A DNA stretch of 64,000 nt from Nitrincola tibetensis. Lineage in GTDB: Bacteria > Pseudomonadota > Gammaproteobacteria > Pseudomonadales > Balneatricaceae. The notes beneath the pieces were generated by a model. That model saw only the letters and a list, made by a program, of their open reading frames with translations. It was not told the DNA's origin and did not search any database. Made by a program: the position numbers and the translations under genes. The stretch is from positions 372,001 through 436,000 of the forward strand of contig NZ_QKRX01000002.1 in NCBI RefSeq assembly GCF_003284585.1. Reading direction: 5' to 3'. Below are positions 60,859 through 64,000 of the stretch, piece by piece (position 1 is the first letter of the stretch; each line of letters opens with the position of its first letter).

Positions 60859-61833
60859 ATGGCCAAATCAGGTTCCGCGACAACATCAAGTGCCCCGCAA
60901 TTACATCCGCGTAATCTGCATCAAGGCCGTTACAACCTGCAAGCACTTACGAGCAGCCACCCAGCCCTTGCCTCATTTATACGCGACAACCCCAAGGGCG
61001 ATGCAACTATTGATTTTACGGATGACAAAGCCGTGCTCTGTTTAAATGCAGCACTGTTGGCGCATTACTATCAGATTAAATATTGGCAGATACCCGATGG
61101 CTATCTTTGTCCCCCCATCCCAGGGCGGGTCGACTATATCCATTATGCGGCAGACTTACTGGCGACCTTCAATCAACAGACGCCTCCGCAAGGGCGACGT
61201 GTTAAAGTTCTGGATATAGGTTGTGGCGCAAACTGTATCTATCCCATCATTGGGGCACGCTCTTACGGCTGGCAGTTCGTCGGCACCGATATAGATGTTA
61301 TCGCCACGCGCTCAGCACAATTAATTGTTCAATCAAATGCTTCGATCAGCAAGCTTATTAAAATCCGTTTGAACTCTTCAGCTGACGATATTTTTACCAA
61401 TATAATTCAACCTTCAGATCGGTTTAGCCTGACCCTTTGCAACCCTCCTTTTCATGCATCACAACAAGAGGCCGAATCAGGAAGTCAGCGAAAATGGCGG
61501 AATCTAAACAAAAAACCAAATGACACACCAAAAACCCATCTTAACTTTGGTGGCCAAGCATCTGAGCTGTGGTGTGAAGGTGGCGAGCTGGCATTCTTAA
61601 CGCGCATGATCCAACAAAGTGTGGCTTTCGAATCACAGGTGTGCTGGTTTACCAGCCTTGTCTCTAAAGATAAGAATGTCCACCTGTTAAAAAAACAGCT
61701 ACAACGTATAGGTGCAGTTCAAATAAAGGTTATTTCAATGTCTCAGGGGCAAAAAACCAGCCGACTATTAGCTTGGAGCTTCATGAATAACAAAGCACAA
61801 GAAGAATGGGCCCTAACACATTGGAAAGGTTAA
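60859..61833 (+). CDS. rlmF: 23S rRNA (adenine-1618-N6) methyltransferase RlmF
   Basis: rRNA-modifying enzyme of 324 residues that uses SAM to methylate A1618 of 23S rRNA. SAM-binding motif VLDIGCGANCIYPIIGA and the N6-adenine catalytic NPPFH motif are present, followed by the family RKWRNLN segment. Length fits E. coli YbiN. Housekeeping gene preceding pdxH. Confidence 0.93.
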   Translation: MAKSGSATTSSAPQLHPRNLHQGRYNLQALTSSHPALASFIRDNPKGDATIDFTDDKAVLCLNAALLAHYYQIKYWQIPDGYLCPPIPGRVDYIHYAADLLATFNQQTPPQGRRVKVLDIGCGANCIYPIIGARSYGWQFVGTDIDVIATRSAQLIVQSNASISKLIKIRLNSSADDIFTNIIQPSDRFSLTLCNPPFHASQQEAESGSQRKWRNLNKKPNDTPKTHLNFGGQASELWCEGGELAFLTRMIQQSVAFESQVCWFTSLVSKDKNVHLLKKQLQRIGAVQIKVISMSQGQKTSRLLAWSFMNNKAQEEWALTHWKG

Positions 61834-61874
61834 ATAAAATATTTATTTTATTACGCAGTTATTGGAGTTAAAGC

Positions 61875-62513
61875 ATGGACATCGGTGATCTAAGAAACGA
61901 ATACTGCCGCGCAGGACTAACTCGGGAAAGCCTTGCTTTAGACCCGTTTACTCAGTTTGAACAATGGTTTATGCAAGCCAATGAGGCCAAAATACACGAA
62001 GTTAACGCCATGCAACTTGCAACCGTATCGGCTGAGGGCAAACCCAGTTTACGTACGGTGCTGCTCAAGTCATTTGATGAGAAGGGCTTTGTCTTTTTTA
62101 CCAACTACCAAAGTCAAAAGGCTCAACAGATAGATGCAAACCCAGAAGTAACAACACTCTTTTTCTGGAAAGAACTTGAGCGTCAAATAGAAATCAGCGG
62201 TCGAGCCGAAAAAATCTCAACGTTAGAATCGCTGAAATACTTTACCAGTCGTCCACGCGGGAGTCAGCTTGGCGCTTGGGTATCGGCTCAAAGCTCTATC
62301 ATCACCTCACGCAGCCTTTTAGAAATAAAACTGGATGAAATGAAGCGCAAGTTCAGTGCAGGACAGATTCCCTTACCCGATTTTTGGGGTGGGTATCGCA
62401 TTGTGCCGCATACCGTTGAATTTTGGCAGGGACGACCAGATCGATTGCACGACCGCTTTGAATATCGCCGAACAGGCCCTGAAGAGTGGCAAATAGAACG
62501 TTTAGCCCCTTAA
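61875..62513 (+). CDS. pdxH: Pyridoxamine/pyridoxine 5'-phosphate oxidase PdxH
   Basis: FMN enzyme of vitamin B6 synthesis and salvage, 212 residues. It makes pyridoxal phosphate. FMN-binding region [15 protein letters not shown] and the [12 protein letters not shown] and C-terminal [15 protein letters not shown] blocks are highly conserved in PdxH. GGAG precedes the ATG. It is 17 bases before earP and may be cotranscribed. Confidence 0.97.
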   Translation: MDIGDLRNEYCRAGLTRESLALDPFTQFEQWFMQANEAKIHEVNAMQLATVSAEGKPSLRTVLLKSFDEKGFVFFTNYQSQKAQQIDANPEVTTLFFWKELERQIEISGRAEKISTLESLKYFTSRPRGSQLGAWVSAQSSIITSRSLLEIKLDEMKRKFSAGQIPLPDFWGGYRIVPHTVEFWQGRPDRLHDRFEYRRTGPEEWQIERLAP

Positions 62514-62529
62514 AGTTAGCCATAATGGC

Positions 62530-63699
62530 ATGGTAAACATGAACAATCAGCCGAGCACCGAGCATTGGGACATCTTCTGTCGAGTCATCGATAATTTCGG
62601 TGATATTGGCGTGTGCTGGCGCTTTGCACGCCAACTCTCGGCAGAGCACGGACTCTGTGTTCGTCTCTGGCTAGACGATCTAAGCGCACTGAAAAAAATC
62701 TGGCCAGATGCCTGCTTAGATGCTGAACAGTATCTTGCAGGTGTATACGTACACGCATGGCCTGATACCTTTCCATTGATTAGTGTCGATGATGTCGCAG
62801 ACGTGGTTGTCGAAGCCTTTGCCTGCGACATCCCCGATAGCTATGTCATGGCCATGAGCCAGCGGCCTTCTCCTCCTCGGTGGTTTAATCTTGAATATCT
62901 AAGTGCTGAAGATTGGACTCAGGACTATCACGCTCTGAACTCCATGCATCCAAAGTTTACGCTCAACAAAACATTCTTTTTTCCGGGGTTTAACCAAAAT
63001 ACGGGTGGGCTTCTGCGAGAAAAAGACCTCCTGTTCAAGCGTGATCAATTTCAATCAAACGCAGACATACGCACGCGCACGCTGAACCACTTCGGTATCG
63101 AGCCTCAAGCAAACAGCTTGGTTGTTTCGTTGTTTTCATACGAGAACGAAGCCTTATATGACCTTCTTGATTCAATGAAACAGAGTGATCGCGTGGTTCA
63201 CTGCCTAATACCCGATGGCAAAATACGCCCACAGGTTGAGTACTGGTTGAACCTCGATGAAATGCATGAAGGTGAACTCTACACATCGGGCCAACTTCAC
63301 CTTCAACGACTACCCTTCTTGCAACAAGATATCTACGACACACTGTTGTTTTGTTGCGATATTAATTTTGTTCGTGGTGAGGATTCATTTGTTCGCGCAC
63401 AATGGGCCGCTCGCCCTTTTATATGGCATATCTACCCTCAGCAGGAGAATGCGCATTTGGAAAAACTGGAGGCATTTCTTAACCTCTACACAAAAAGCCT
63501 AAAAGACAATGAAAAACAAACTATTAGATCTATTTTTTTAGCTTGGAATCAAAACTTAGGTGCTTCTCATTTATGGCAAGAAATACTAGACTTACTGCCT
63601 ATCTGGAAAGAACATTCACAAACTTGGTGCCAACAACTCAGCTCACAACCTGACTTAGTTGAAAATTTGGTGCATTTTTCTAGAAAACCGCTATATTAA
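62530..63699 (+). CDS. earP: EF-P arginine rhamnosyltransferase EarP
   Basis: Glycosyltransferase of 389 residues (DUF2331) that adds rhamnose from dTDP-rhamnose to Arg32 of elongation factor P, so that EF-P can relieve stalling at polyproline. N-terminal DIFCRVIDNFGDIGVCWR holds the catalytic aspartate region, and the late FVRGEDSFVRAQWAARPF is the nucleotide-sugar site. Start at 62530 or 62539. It lies 34 bases before efp, whose acceptor loop has arginine. Confidence 0.96.
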   Translation: MVNMNNQPSTEHWDIFCRVIDNFGDIGVCWRFARQLSAEHGLCVRLWLDDLSALKKIWPDACLDAEQYLAGVYVHAWPDTFPLISVDDVADVVVEAFACDIPDSYVMAMSQRPSPPRWFNLEYLSAEDWTQDYHALNSMHPKFTLNKTFFFPGFNQNTGGLLREKDLLFKRDQFQSNADIRTRTLNHFGIEPQANSLVVSLFSYENEALYDLLDSMKQSDRVVHCLIPDGKIRPQVEYWLNLDEMHEGELYTSGQLHLQRLPFLQQDIYDTLLFCCDINFVRGEDSFVRAQWAARPFIWHIYPQQENAHLEKLEAFLNLYTKSLKDNEKQTIRSIFLAWNQNLGASHLWQEILDLLPIWKEHSQTWCQQLSSQPDLVENLVHFSRKPLY

Positions 63700-63733
63700 C
63701 CCGCAATTTTATCCATTACGTTGAGAGTCAACC

Positions 63734-64000
63734 ATGAAAACAGCTCAAGAACTGCGCGCTGGAAACGTCATCAGCATCAGCGGCTCACCCTGGGTCATCC
63801 TAAAAGCCGAATTCAGTAAATCTGGCCGCAACTCAGCAGTTGTTAAAATGAAGCTGAAAAACCTACTGTCCGGCATTGCGACAGAGTCTGTGTACAAAGC
63901 GGATGAGAAGTTTGATGACATTATTCTTGAGCGCAAGGAAGTCACCTACTCTTACTTTGCAGACCCTCGTTATGTCTTCATGGACACAAACTACGAACAG
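63734..64000 (+). CDS. efp: Elongation factor P (3' end outside window)
   Basis: Translation factor helping form bonds at consecutive prolines; 89 residues seen. The N-terminal KOW-like domain is complete. The acceptor loop SKSGRNSAV has Arg at position 32, the substrate of EarP encoded just upstream, and not the Lys34 used by the EpmAB pathway. The window ends in domain II. Confidence 0.98.
   Translation, partial: MKTAQELRAGNVISISGSPWVILKAEFSKSGRNSAVVKMKLKNLLSGIATESVYKADEKFDDIILERKEVTYSYFADPRYVFMDTNYEQ

Noticed and set aside
1-64000. CRISPR arrays, prophage, rRNA or tRNA genes
   Set aside because: No regularly spaced repeats, phage structural genes or recognisable tRNA arms or rRNA sequence were seen by reading; a model-based scan was not possible here.

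Overview
The window reads as chromosomal DNA of a marine-type gammaproteobacterium, probably of the Oceanospirillales or a close relative. This is inferred from the gene set and not proven. The supporting genes are an EarP/EF-P pair with an arginine-type EF-P loop, RlmF, PdxH, ArfB, several GGDEF/EAL proteins, a sigma-54 dependent C4-dicarboxylate-type uptake system, many LysE-type exporters with AraC-type regulators, and a Zur-type folE2/dihydroorotase cluster. No rRNA, tRNA or CRISPR array was seen. The window opens inside an iron-containing alcohol dehydrogenase gene and closes inside efp.

Layout. 0-9 kb: alcohol dehydrogenase, then a translationally coupled pair of c-di-GMP enzymes (one cyclase, one phosphodiesterase) with the same kind of PhnD-like periplasmic sensor, then a secreted alpha/beta hydrolase divergent from an AraC-type regulator whose N-terminus is broken by a one-base shift in a nine-T run. 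9-16.3 kb: a complete V-type ATPase operon ordered B-D-I-K-E-X-A, a circular permutation of the chlamydial order, with residues in subunit K that suggest Na+ coupling. 16.4-23.2 kb: histidine kinase with a solute-binding sensor, NtrC-type regulator, sigma-54 promoter, DctA/GltP-type symporter and a chemoreceptor, which look like one sensing-uptake-chemotaxis unit. 23.3-26.2 kb: a BtuCDF/FecBCD-type importer. Its promoter carries a 17-bp palindrome found again, with one change, upstream of the OprC-like TonB receptor at 34.7-37.0 kb.

28.2-30.9 kb is an accessory island bounded by 46-bp direct repeats. It holds two copies of a deleted transposase remnant flanking a DUF1778/GNAT toxin-antitoxin pair, a HEPN-type gene next to an attC-like site, and an IS91-type transposase tail. 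30.9-37.7 kb: FabI, a Fur-family regulator, FolE2 and a dihydroorotase paralogue (a zinc-sparing cluster), the TonB receptor and an acetyltransferase. 38.9-41.5 kb: a Cd/Zn/Pb ATPase with its MerR-type regulator and a textbook 20-bp-spacer promoter. 41.4-49.3 kb: Lrp regulator with EamA exporter, a membrane diguanylate cyclase, a truncated GyrI-like protein, a GNAT-nitrilase fusion, a LysE exporter and a stand-alone CheB-like methylesterase.

49.3-53.2 kb looks recently assembled or decaying: OsmC, SDR, gene remnants, DUF1272, an RTG-type class A beta-lactamase and a YjbR protein. 53.2-57.1 kb is a probable operon linking a DUF1311 protein, an OmpR/EnvZ-type two-component system and a periplasmic MsrAB repair enzyme. 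The final part holds ArfB, a small monooxygenase, a YgjP-like metallopeptidase, a GlxA-type regulator divergent from a LysE exporter with paired 14-bp operators, a GGDEF remnant, and then the housekeeping run rlmF-pdxH-earP-efp.
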